5,494 bases of DNA from an uncultured Clostridia bacterium (GCA_947177825.1 CAMWWA010000088.1:1-5494); one strand, 5' to 3'; shown: positions 1 through 5,494, counted from the stretch's first letter. The notes: generated from the letters alone by a model not told the origin. Translations and numbers: made by a program.

Positions 1-1
1 T

Positions 2-1225
2 GCGGACAAGGCGGCTGCCGTGCTTTCCAACTATATGCCCGAAATTGACAGCGCTGACATTGCCGATAAGGTAATAGCCGGCATAATTCCCGCTCTGCCC
101 TTGACGCCCGTCATCGACAGCGAAGGCATTGCGAATGCGGTCAGCGAAAAACTGGTTATCGACAACGAAGGAATTGCGGATTCCGTTTCCGAAAGAATCG
201 TGGAGAGCCAGGAGAACAACGATTACGATATAGTTATTGACGAGGAAGGTCTGAACCGCATAACCGAGAGCATCTCCGAAGAGATTACCAAGGAGAACGA
301 CGAGCGTTACGCTAAGCTCGAAGAAGAGTACGGCAAGCGCTTCGACAAGATTGACGAGGACGTTGCGGAAATCAAGGAAATGCTTTTGAGCGGCATTGTG
401 GTTGCCTCCGGCGTTGCCGAAACCGCAGCTGCGGAAGCGGTTGAAGAAATCGAGGAAGAAGAGGAAGAGGTTGTCGAGGAAGAGCTCGTAACCGTAAGCG
501 ACCTCGTCGGCGAGGAAGAGCCCGAAGAGGAAGTCGTTGAGGAAGAGCCCGAAGAAGTCGTTGAAGAAGTAGTAGAAGAGCCTGTTGAGGAAGTCGTTGA
601 AGAACCCGTCGAGGAAGAAGAGGCTGAAGAAGAGCCCGAGGAAGAGGCGGACGCCATAGAGGAGCTGGTTGAAGAAATCGACGAAAACCTCACCGACGAC
701 GAGATTATGCCCGACGGTATGGAAGGCAGCTTCGGCGGCATAGACTTCGCGAACATGATGAAGTACAACCGTTCGTTCATCGCTAGAATTATTCAGGGAA
801 CGGACGACCAGAAGGCTTATTACGGTCAGGTAAAGACGGCGCTGCTTTCCTATAAGAAAGTAAACTCCAACGTTGCCTGGGCGGCAGAACGTTTCAATAA
901 GGGCAGGGAGACTATTGCAAGATTCAAAATCCGCGGCAAGACGCTGTGCCTGTATCTCGCACTCGACCCCGACGAATACGCAACCTCGGTTTACCACCAC
1001 GCCGACGTTTCGGACAACAAGTCCATGCGCGGCACGCCTATGATGGTAAAAATCAAGAGCGCGCTGGGCGTTAAGAAGGCTATAAGGCTTATCGACGAAA
1101 TGCTTGCAAAGCGCAACGGCGAAAAGCACGTAATTGCGGAGCGCGATTACGCGGCGATGTATCCTTACGAAACAATCGAAGAACTTATCGAAGACGGTCT
1201 TGTAAAGGACGTTCGTAAATCCTGA
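2..1225 (+). CDS. Hypothetical protein, 5'-truncated: 15-residue repeats, Glu-rich tract, conserved C-terminal domain
   Basis: The product is not characterised. The frame is open from the left edge, so this is the 3' part of a gene ending at TGA 1223-1225. A GTG at 20 has a purine-rich stretch (AAGGCGG, 8-14) before it and could be mistaken for a start. I reject it because the residues before it (ADKAA) continue the repeat pattern seen again at about 62-100 (ADKVIAGI...P...ID). Three parts are visible: degenerate repeats built on ID-x-EGIA-x-x-VSE (about 41-286), a region rich in charged residues around 287-385 that is probably helical, and a Glu-rich tract (440-649). A compact basic/mixed C-terminal domain follows at about 750-1222, with the motifs YNRSF, FNKGRE, IRGKTLCLYLALDP and DYAAMYPYETIEELIEDGL. 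I recall similar C-terminal domains in hypothetical proteins of gut clostridia, but know no assigned function. No signal peptide or membrane segment is visible in this part. Lys is mostly AAG, which may mean good expression. It has its own terminator, so it is probably not co-transcribed with rnj. Confidence 0.85.
   Translation, partial: ADKAAAVLSNYMPEIDSADIADKVIAGIIPALPLTPVIDSEGIANAVSEKLVIDNEGIADSVSERIVESQENNDYDIVIDEEGLNRITESISEEITKENDERYAKLEEEYGKRFDKIDEDVAEIKEMLLSGIVVASGVAETAAAEAVEEIEEEEEEVVEEELVTVSDLVGEEEPEEEVVEEEPEEVVEEVVEEPVEEVVEEPVEEEEAEEEPEEEADAIEELVEEIDENLTDDEIMPDGMEGSFGGIDFANMMKYNRSFIARIIQGTDDQKAYYGQVKTALLSYKKVNSNVAWAAERFNKGRETIARFKIRGKTLCLYLALDPDEYATSVYHHADVSDNKSMRGTPMMVKIKSALGVKKAIRLIDEMLAKRNGEKHVIAERDYAAMYPYETIEELIEDGLVKDVRKS
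41..286 (+). repeat. Degenerate 15-codon protein repeats (ID-x-EGIA-x-x-VSE type)
   Basis: Two adjacent units of exactly 15 codons lie at 110-154 (VIDSEGIANAVSEKL) and 155-199 (VIDNEGIADSVSERI). A diverged copy precedes them at 41-85 (EIDSADIADKVIAGI) and another follows at 233-286 (VIDEEGLNRITESISEEI). The DNA copies have drifted at third positions, so the repeats are conserved as protein and are not a recent DNA duplication. The in-frame sequence at 2-40 looks like the tail of a further unit, so the array probably continues to the left of the window. The alternation of hydrophobic and charged residues suggests short amphipathic helices. Confidence 0.7.
440..649 (+). repeat. Glu-rich low-complexity tract with 4-residue periodicity
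   Basis: The 70 codons here encode about 40 glutamates and no lysine or arginine. The second half falls into four-residue units such as EEVV, EEPV, EEEP and EEEE. At DNA level the decamer AAGTCGTTGA recurs at 531-540, 555-564 and 591-600, with spacings of 24 and 36 bases, both multiples of the 12-base unit. This suggests growth by in-frame slippage or unequal exchange. In the protein it is probably a disordered or extended acidic linker between the N-terminal repeats and the C-terminal domain. On the opposite strand it creates a spurious serine-rich open frame. Confidence 0.8.
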
Positions 1226-1264
1226 CCGTCTTAACGGACAATTTTATCACACAAAAGATTAAAG

Positions 1265-1293
1265 AAGGGGGTTGGCAATCAAGACCCCCTTTT
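1265..1293 (+). terminator. Rho-independent terminator of the upstream hypothetical gene
   Basis: An 8-bp perfect stem pairs AAGGGGGT (1265-1272) with ACCCCCTT (1284-1291) around an 11-base loop, with a possible extra T-G wobble at the loop base. The right arm runs into a short T tract (1290-1293). It starts 39 bases after the stop codon at 1225 and separates this gene from rnj. The T run is short, so termination may be incomplete. On the reverse strand the tail is only moderately T-rich, so a bidirectional role is uncertain; no minus-strand gene faces it within the window. Confidence 0.8.
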
Positions 1294-1300
1294 GAATTAA

Positions 1301-1322
1301 CGCAAAGCTTTTTGCTGTTGCG
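1301..1322 (+). promoter_or_regulatory. Hairpin in the likely 5' leader of rnj
   Basis: CGCAA (1301-1305) pairs with TTGCG (1318-1322), and AGC (1306-1308) pairs with GCT (1314-1316). This gives an 8-bp stem with a single bulged G at 1317 and a TTTTT loop. It lies 12 bases upstream of the rnj Shine-Dalgarno sequence and is not followed by a T run, so it does not look like a terminator. It could be a 5' leader structure affecting stability or translation of rnj mRNA, or a chance hairpin. I find no convincing -35/-10 pair in 1226-1348, so the transcription start is unknown and the hairpin may even lie partly outside the transcript. Confidence 0.3.
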
Positions 1323-1334
1323 CTAAGCGATTTC

Positions 1335-1339
1335 AAGGA
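1335..1339 (+). promoter_or_regulatory. Ribosome binding site of rnj
   Basis: AAGGA lies 9 bases before ATG 1349. It is a normal Shine-Dalgarno sequence at normal spacing and supports the choice of 1349 as the start, meaning that the basic N-terminal tail is really translated. Confidence 0.7.
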
Positions 1340-1348
1340 AAATTTTTA

Positions 1349-3133
1349 ATGGAAAGAGAAAGTATTAACAAGCGCGGTGGCAAGAAGCCGCGCGGAAAAG
1401 ACGCCGCCGTGAAAAGCGCCGCGGCGGAAAATACCCGTCAGCGCAGACCTAAAAACCAAAAGCCGCGCAGGGAGAATAAGTCTCCCAAAAACGCGGTAAA
1501 AATAGTATTTTTGGGCGGCGTGGGCGAGATAGGCAAAAATATGACCGCGCTTGAGTGCGGCGACGATATTATAATAATCGACGCGGGCATAATTTTCCCC
1601 ACCGAGGAAAACCCCGGCATCGACCTGGTTGCGCCCGATATCACTTACCTTGTCGAGAACAGAAAGAAGCTGCGCGCACTGTTTTTAACCCACGGTCACG
1701 AGGACCACATAGGCGGCGTGCCCTACCTTTTAAAGGAAGTAAACGTGCCCGTCGTGGCAACCAAGCTTACGCTTGCGCTCGTAGATAACAAGCTGAGGGA
1801 GCACCGTTTAAACGACGTCAAGGAGAGGGTAATCGCCCCGGGCGAAAGCTATCAGGCAGGGTGCTTCAAGGTCGATTTTATCAACGTCAACCACTCCATT
1901 GCAGGCGCGGTTGCGCTGTGCATACACACGCCGCAGGGCGTAATCTTCCACAGCGGCGACTACAAAATAGACTTAACCCCCGTCGCGGGCGAGCCCATTG
2001 ATTTGAAATCCATTGCCGACATTGGCGGCAGGGGCGTTCTGCTGTATATGGGCGAAAGCACCAATATCGAGCGCCCGGGCTTTACCATGAGCGAAACGGT
2101 GGTCGGGCAGACTCTGGACAGGCTGTTTGACGAAAATTCGTCGCGCCGCATAATAATCGCAACCTTTGCTTCCAACGTGCACAGGCTGCAGCAGATTATA
2201 GACTTGGCGGTTAAATACAAAAGAAAGGTTGCGCTCAACGGCAGAAGTATGTTAAACGTCGTGGAGGCGGCTGAAAAGATAGGCGAAATGTCCTTCCCCG
2301 ACGGCGTTCTGGTCGATATTTCCAAGACCAAAAACTTGCGCGACGACGAAATTATTATAGTCTGCACGGGCAGCCAAGGCGAGCCGATGAGCGCGCTTAC
2401 GCGTATGTCCAACGGCGAAAATCCCGCAATTACGGTTGGCGCGAACGACACCATAATTATTTCCGCTTCGCCCATTCCCGGCAACGAAAGGGGCGTTTAC
2501 GGGGTTATAAACAAGCTCTATCACCTGGGCGCCGACGTCGTATACGAGAGTCTGGAAAACATTCACGTTTCGGGGCACGCGTGTCAGGAAGAGCATAAAA
2601 TTATGCACACCCTTTTAAAGCCCAAATTTTTCGTGCCCGTGCACGGCGAATACAGGCACCTTAAAAAGCACTCCCAGCTTGCGCAGAGCCTGGGCATGGA
2701 CGAGCGCAATATCTTCCTTGCCGACATTGGCAACTGTCTGGAAGTGACAAGCAAGTATATCAAGAGGCTTGCGGACGTGCCTGCGGGCTCGCGCCTTATC
2801 GACGGCGAGGGCATAGAGGACGAGAAGGCTTCCGTCGTTATGCAGGACAGGCGCCAGCTTGCCGCCGAGGGGTTGTTTATCGTTTCGGTTGCCGTTTCGG
2901 GCGGAGAGGTGATAGGCGAACCCGCTATCAATTCGCGCGGCTTCGTGTTCGATTTCCACCACGACTACAACAGGGAAATGCGCGAGGTGATAAACCGCGC
3001 CATTTCGGGCTACGATTTGTCGACGGGTACGGTGGACGAGTTGAAGCGCATAATCAAAAAATCGCTTCGCAATTACTTACAGAAAAAAACAAAACAATCG
3101 CCTATGGTCGTGCCTGTTGTAGTTGAGCTTTAA
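1349..3133 (+). CDS. rnj: Ribonuclease J (metallo-beta-lactamase/beta-CASP endo- and 5'-3' exoribonuclease)
   Basis: Ribonuclease J degrades and matures RNA in the cytoplasm, both cutting internally and digesting from the 5' end; in Bacillota it is a core mRNA-decay enzyme. The 594-residue product has a basic tail (1-48), then the metallo-beta-lactamase fold from about residue 50 (FLGGVGEIGKN). The zinc motif HGHEDH is at 115-120, with further metal ligands H182, D204 (HSGDYK) and H432 (HGEYRH). The beta-CASP insert shows ATFASNVHR, CTGSQGEPMSAL and HVSGHA (406-411). The C-terminal domain (about 480-594) ends with the usual LxKKTKxxPMVxPVVxE pattern. All catalytic residues are present. Typical length is about 555 residues, and the excess is the tail: 17 of its 48 residues are Lys or Arg. 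The common DSTN motif reads ESTN (236-239). A good AAGGA site supports ATG 1349. It is the first gene of a tight cluster with trmR 5 bases downstream. Whether it corresponds to J1 or J2 of B. subtilis cannot be decided here. Confidence 0.96.
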   Translation: MERESINKRGGKKPRGKDAAVKSAAAENTRQRRPKNQKPRRENKSPKNAVKIVFLGGVGEIGKNMTALECGDDIIIIDAGIIFPTEENPGIDLVAPDITYLVENRKKLRALFLTHGHEDHIGGVPYLLKEVNVPVVATKLTLALVDNKLREHRLNDVKERVIAPGESYQAGCFKVDFINVNHSIAGAVALCIHTPQGVIFHSGDYKIDLTPVAGEPIDLKSIADIGGRGVLLYMGESTNIERPGFTMSETVVGQTLDRLFDENSSRRIIIATFASNVHRLQQIIDLAVKYKRKVALNGRSMLNVVEAAEKIGEMSFPDGVLVDISKTKNLRDDEIIIVCTGSQGEPMSALTRMSNGENPAITVGANDTIIISASPIPGNERGVYGVINKLYHLGADVVYESLENIHVSGHACQEEHKIMHTLLKPKFFVPVHGEYRHLKKHSQLAQSLGMDERNIFLADIGNCLEVTSKYIKRLADVPAGSRLIDGEGIEDEKASVVMQDRRQLAAEGLFIVSVAVSGGEVIGEPAINSRGFVFDFHHDYNREMREVINRAISGYDLSTGTVDELKRIIKKSLRNYLQKKTKQSPMVVPVVVEL

Positions 3134-3138
3134 CGCAT

Positions 3139-3816
3139 ATGAACGAAGATACAAATAATTTTACTTACGCGCATAACGACACAAGCGCGCCCGAGAGGGA
3201 GAGCAGGACCATAAGTTTAAACAAGTTTAATTTTTCCGACTTGGTGCAAAAAATCAGGCAAAATGCGTTCGGGCGCGGCATTCCCGTATCGTCCGACGAA
3301 ACGCTTGCTTATCTTTGCACCTGCGCACTTATGGCAAAGCCGCAAAATATCCTGGAAATCGGGACGGCAATTGGCGTTTCGGGCATATGTATACTGGAGC
3401 AATGCACCGCGGCGCACCTGACAACAATCGAGCTCAATCCCGGTTTTGCGACGGAGGCGGAGGACAATTTCGCCAGGGCGCATATGAGTGAAATGGCAAC
3501 CGTTATCCGCGGCGACGCGGCGGAGGTGCTGCCTACGCTCAAAGGGGAATACGATTTTATTTTTCTGGACGGACCAAAGGTTCAGTACGTAAAATATCTG
3601 CCGCAGATGAAGCGGCTTTTAAAAAAGGGCGGCACGCTGTTTGCCGACGACGTGCTCTTGTACGGCTGGGTGAACGGTGAGCGAGAAACGCCGAAAAAGC
3701 GCAAAATGCTTGTCGAACATATCCGCGAATATATTACCGCCGTGACGAACGATGCCGATTTATATACGGTTATTGTGGATATCGGCAACGGCGTTGCGTT
3801 GAGCGTGAAGAAATAA
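3139..3816 (+). CDS. trmR: SAM-dependent O-methyltransferase, probable tRNA 5-hydroxyuridine methyltransferase TrmR
   Basis: This is a class I SAM methyltransferase of the caffeoyl-CoA/catechol O-methyltransferase family (Methyltransf_3), 225 residues against about 217 for B. subtilis TrmR (YrrM). TrmR methylates 5-hydroxyuridine at wobble position 34 of tRNA to 5-methoxyuridine. Visible motifs are the SAM-binding loop ILEIGTAIG (71-79), the acidic residue ending beta-2 (TIELN, E98), and the likely metal ligands D144 (FLDGPK) and D170-D171 (ADDVL). The stretch KKRKMLVEHI and the C-terminal end (GNGVALSVKK) resemble YrrM. The second metal motif is DD where many relatives have DN. The first 30 or so residues are polar and look unconserved. 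ATG 3139 is 5 bases after the rnj stop and has no clear Shine-Dalgarno sequence, so translation may depend on ribosomes finishing rnj. The assignment as TrmR rests largely on the adjacent TrhP-like gene, as in the B. subtilis yrrM-yrrN-yrrO cluster. A small-molecule O-methyltransferase is the alternative. Confidence 0.85.
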   Translation: MNEDTNNFTYAHNDTSAPERESRTISLNKFNFSDLVQKIRQNAFGRGIPVSSDETLAYLCTCALMAKPQNILEIGTAIGVSGICILEQCTAAHLTTIELNPGFATEAEDNFARAHMSEMATVIRGDAAEVLPTLKGEYDFIFLDGPKVQYVKYLPQMKRLLKKGGTLFADDVLLYGWVNGERETPKKRKMLVEHIREYITAVTNDADLYTVIVDIGNGVALSVKK

Positions 3817-3822
3817 AGGTGA
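3817..3822 (+). promoter_or_regulatory. Ribosome binding site of trhP
   Basis: AGGTGA begins directly after the trmR stop codon (TAA 3814-3816) and ends 4 bases before ATG 3827. It is a slightly imperfect Shine-Dalgarno sequence that fixes the trhP start. Confidence 0.6.
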
Positions 3823-3826
3823 ACAA

Positions 3827-5020
3827 ATGAAGGTTGAATTGCTTGCGCCTGCGGGCGGTTTTTCAAAACTTAAAACGGCGTTTTACTTCGGGGCGGACGC
3901 GGCTTACATAGGCGGCAAGGCGTTTTCACTTCGCTCGTTTGCCGATAATTTCGACGCGGACGAGCTTAAAAACGCGGTAAGCCTTGCGCATTCCCTCGGC
4001 AAAAAGGTGTACGTAACCGCAAATATCTTTGCGCGCAATGCGGACTTTTCCGCGCTTTCGGACTACTTTAAGTACGTACACGAAATAGGCGTGGACGCGG
4101 CTATAATTTCGGACAGCGGCGTGTTTTACGCGGCAAAAAAGGCGGCGCCGAACCTTGCCGTGCATATCTCCACGCAGGCGAACTTAACCAACAAATACGC
4201 CGTAAAATTCTGGAAGGAGCAGGGGGCAACGCGTGCGATTCTGGCGCGCGAACTCTCGCTTAACGAAATAAAAGAAATTCACGAGTTCGTGCCCGATATC
4301 GAGCTGGAAGCGTTCGTGCACGGCGCAATGTGCATTTCCTATTCGGGCAGGTGCCTGTTGTCCGACTACCTGTCGGGCAGACCTTCCAACCGCGGCGAGT
4401 GCGTACAGGCGTGCAGGTGGAACTACACGGTCAAAAAGCACGACCTGGGCGCGGAGAGCGGCGAGCTTGCGCTGGAAGAGGACGAACGCGGCACGTACAT
4501 TTTCAACAGCAAGGATTTGAATATGTCCGCGCACCTTAACGAGATGGCGGAGGCGGGCGTTTGCTCCTTTAAAATCGAGGGGCGCATGAAGAGCGAATAT
4601 TACCTTGCAACCGTAATTAACGCCTACCGCAGGTGCCTGGACGGCGGTTATAACGGGGTTATCGAGCGCGAGCTGACAACCGCCGCGCACCGCGACTACA
4701 CCACCGCGTACATGCTGGGCGAAAACCGCGCGACGGTCAACTATTCGGACAGCCAGGCGAAGGGCGACTGCGACTATATAGCCAACGTGCTTGCGGGCGG
4801 CAACGGCGTTGCAACCGTGGAAATGCGCGGACGGTTTAAAGTCGGCGATACTCTGGAAGTGCTTTCGCCTACCGAAAATTTCGGGAAGGCGTTCAAGGTG
4901 GAGCGCGCGAAAAACAGCGCGGGCGAGGATACGGACGACTGCAAGCTGGTGCAGGAACACTACACGGTAAACTGCCCTTACGACCTTTCCGCAGGCGACA
5001 TACTGAGGCGAAGAAAATAA
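3827..5020 (+). CDS. trhP: U32-family protein, probable tRNA uridine-34 5-hydroxylase TrhP (YrrO/YegQ type)
   Basis: The protein belongs to the family historically called peptidase U32. The YegQ/YrrO branch is now known to make 5-hydroxyuridine at tRNA position 34 in a prephenate-dependent, iron-sulfur-linked reaction; TrmR then methylates it. The 397-residue product begins with the typical ELLAPAGGFSKLKTAFYFGADAAYIGG. The U32 signature follows at about 161-180, with EAFVHGAMC, C169-x6-C176 and GRCLLS. C192 and C196 (GECVQAC) complete a four-cysteine set that may hold a metal or Fe-S centre. Next come FNSKDLNM and SFKIEGRMKS, and a C-terminal beta domain (about 314-397, RFKVGDTLEVLSP). The length is near that of YrrO (about 420) and shorter than E. 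coli YegQ (about 450). It is 10 bases from trmR and its stop overlaps the aroA start. B. subtilis has two such genes (yrrN, yrrO), but only one is in this window. Other U32 roles (rRNA hydroxylation, protease) are less likely given length and neighbour. Confidence 0.88.
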   Translation: MKVELLAPAGGFSKLKTAFYFGADAAYIGGKAFSLRSFADNFDADELKNAVSLAHSLGKKVYVTANIFARNADFSALSDYFKYVHEIGVDAAIISDSGVFYAAKKAAPNLAVHISTQANLTNKYAVKFWKEQGATRAILARELSLNEIKEIHEFVPDIELEAFVHGAMCISYSGRCLLSDYLSGRPSNRGECVQACRWNYTVKKHDLGAESGELALEEDERGTYIFNSKDLNMSAHLNEMAEAGVCSFKIEGRMKSEYYLATVINAYRRCLDGGYNGVIERELTTAAHRDYTTAYMLGENRATVNYSDSQAKGDCDYIANVLAGGNGVATVEMRGRFKVGDTLEVLSPTENFGKAFKVERAKNSAGEDTDDCKLVQEHYTVNCPYDLSAGDILRRRK

Positions 5021-5494
5021 TGGACTATCAGGTAAAAAGCATTTACGGCAAAATTAAGAATAAGAGTGCGGCGGTGCGTGTGCCCGGTTCGAAGAGCATT
5101 ACGGCGCGCGCGTTGCTTATTGCCGCGCTGGCGGAGGGCGAAAGCACGCTTTACGGCGCGCAGCTTTCGGACGACTGCGCAACATTTTTAAACGCCGTCA
5201 AGGCGCTGGGCATAGGCGTAAGCGTGGAGGGCACTACGGTTAAAGTGCGCGGCTGCGGCGGCAAGCTTCCCGTTAAAAGCGGCGAGGTTTACGTGGGCAG
5301 CGCGGGCACGGCGGCAAGGTTTATAACCGCCATGCTTGCCTTTTGCGAAGGGGAGTTCAAGCTGACCTCGTCCGAGCAGATGCAAAAGCGCCCCCAGGCG
5401 GCGCTTATCGGCGCGCTTAAAAGTGCGGGCGCGCAATTCGTTTTTCACGGCGAAGAGAACTGCTTTCCGTTCACGATTCGCGGAACGCGCTCGC
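5020..5494 (+). CDS. aroA: 3-phosphoshikimate 1-carboxyvinyltransferase (EPSP synthase), 3'-truncated by window edge
   Basis: EPSP synthase transfers the enolpyruvyl group of PEP to shikimate 3-phosphate, the sixth step of the shikimate pathway, in the cytoplasm. The first 158 residues of an expected 420-430 are present, and the frame is open to the right edge. VPGSKSITARALLIAAL (21-37) supplies the substrate-binding K25, S26 and R30. SAGTAAR (94-100) is the PEP-loop motif usually written NAGTAMR. The R-P motif (QKRPQAAL, R124) is also present. Two usually Asn positions differ: A29 (often GSKSxTNR) and S94. ATG 5020-5022 shares its A with the trhP stop TAA 5018-5020, which implies translational coupling; a weak TGAGG (5004-5008) lies 11 bases upstream. 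Both the overlap and the alignment to the family's N-terminus support this start. It is the most downstream gene seen of the rnj-trmR-trhP cluster. Whether other aro genes follow cannot be seen. Confidence 0.93.
   Translation, partial: MDYQVKSIYGKIKNKSAAVRVPGSKSITARALLIAALAEGESTLYGAQLSDDCATFLNAVKALGIGVSVEGTTVKVRGCGGKLPVKSGEVYVGSAGTAARFITAMLAFCEGEFKLTSSEQMQKRPQAALIGALKSAGAQFVFHGEENCFPFTIRGTRS

Noticed and set aside
20..22. GTG as the start codon of the first gene, with AAGGCGG just upstream
   Set aside because: The frame is open before it, and the upstream residues continue the ADK...P-x-ID repeat pattern seen downstream, so the gene most likely begins outside the window.
307..780. Long minus-strand frame encoding a serine-rich 157-residue product
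   Set aside because: It is the antisense of the Glu-rich tract: GAA/GAG codons read backwards give TTC/CTC and, in the shifted frame, TCT/TCC/TCG serine codons. It has no ribosome binding site and no family resemblance.
1226..1240. Small inverted repeat CCGT-CTTA-ACGG right after the first gene's stop
   Set aside because: Only 4 base pairs with no T run; the stronger hairpin at 1265-1293 is the better terminator.
1226..1348. Search for a sigma-A promoter in front of rnj (candidates TTGAAT at 1292 and TTGCTG at 1312)
   Set aside because: Neither has a TATAAT-like box 16-18 bases downstream, so no promoter is called.
1960..2962. Several overlapping minus-strand frames opposite rnj
   Set aside because: All are antisense to well-conserved RNase J coding sequence, lack start signals and encode low-complexity or unrecognisable products.
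4184..4960. 258-residue minus-strand open frame opposite trhP
   Set aside because: It lies wholly within trhP, whose plus-strand product matches a known family from end to end. The antisense frame is open because of the GC-rich codon pattern and shows no recognisable motif.
3827..5020. Literal reading of the U32 gene as a collagenase-like protease
   Set aside because: The protease label is historical for this family. The YegQ/YrrO-type sequence, the cysteine set and the trmR neighbour point to tRNA hydroxylation.

Overview
The window looks like a chromosomal stretch from a member of the Bacillota, most likely an uncultured gut-type clostridium. The evidence is the RNase J with clostridial features, a TrmR/TrhP (YrrM/YrrO-type) tRNA-modification pair, and a C-terminal domain in the first gene that I associate with hypothetical proteins of gut clostridia. 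The base composition is moderately GC-rich, and GCG/GGC-rich codons are mixed with AGG/AGA arginine codons. The genus cannot be fixed from the sequence. All genes lie on the + strand, and no mobile element, CRISPR array, tRNA or rRNA is visible.

Layout. (1) Positions 2-1225 hold the 3' part of a gene that runs in from the left edge. It encodes short 15-residue repeats, then a very glutamate-rich tract, then a compact C-terminal domain of unknown function. (2) The 123-base gap at 1226-1348 holds a good intrinsic terminator for that gene, a second hairpin just upstream of the next gene, and a ribosome binding site. (3) Positions 1349-3133 encode ribonuclease J with an extra basic N-terminal tail. 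(4) Positions 3139-3816 encode a SAM-dependent O-methyltransferase of the TrmR type. (5) Positions 3827-5020 encode a U32-family protein of the TrhP type. (6) From 5020 to the right edge is the first third of aroA (EPSP synthase), whose start codon overlaps the trhP stop codon.

Genes 3 to 6 are separated by 5, 10 and -1 bases with no terminator between them, so they probably form one transcription unit. The functional theme is RNA metabolism: mRNA turnover and processing (RNase J), plus tRNA wobble-uridine hydroxylation (TrhP) followed by methylation (TrmR). AroA fits this in a non-obvious way. The hydroxylation by TrhP is known to depend on prephenate, and AroA catalyses the step before chorismate, the precursor of prephenate. 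The window may therefore pair a tRNA-modifying enzyme with a supply step for its cofactor-like substrate. This link is an inference from gene order and family knowledge.

Nothing here is clearly a wholly new system. The two items most worth attention are the uncharacterised repeat/acidic-tract protein at the left and the trmR-trhP-aroA arrangement.
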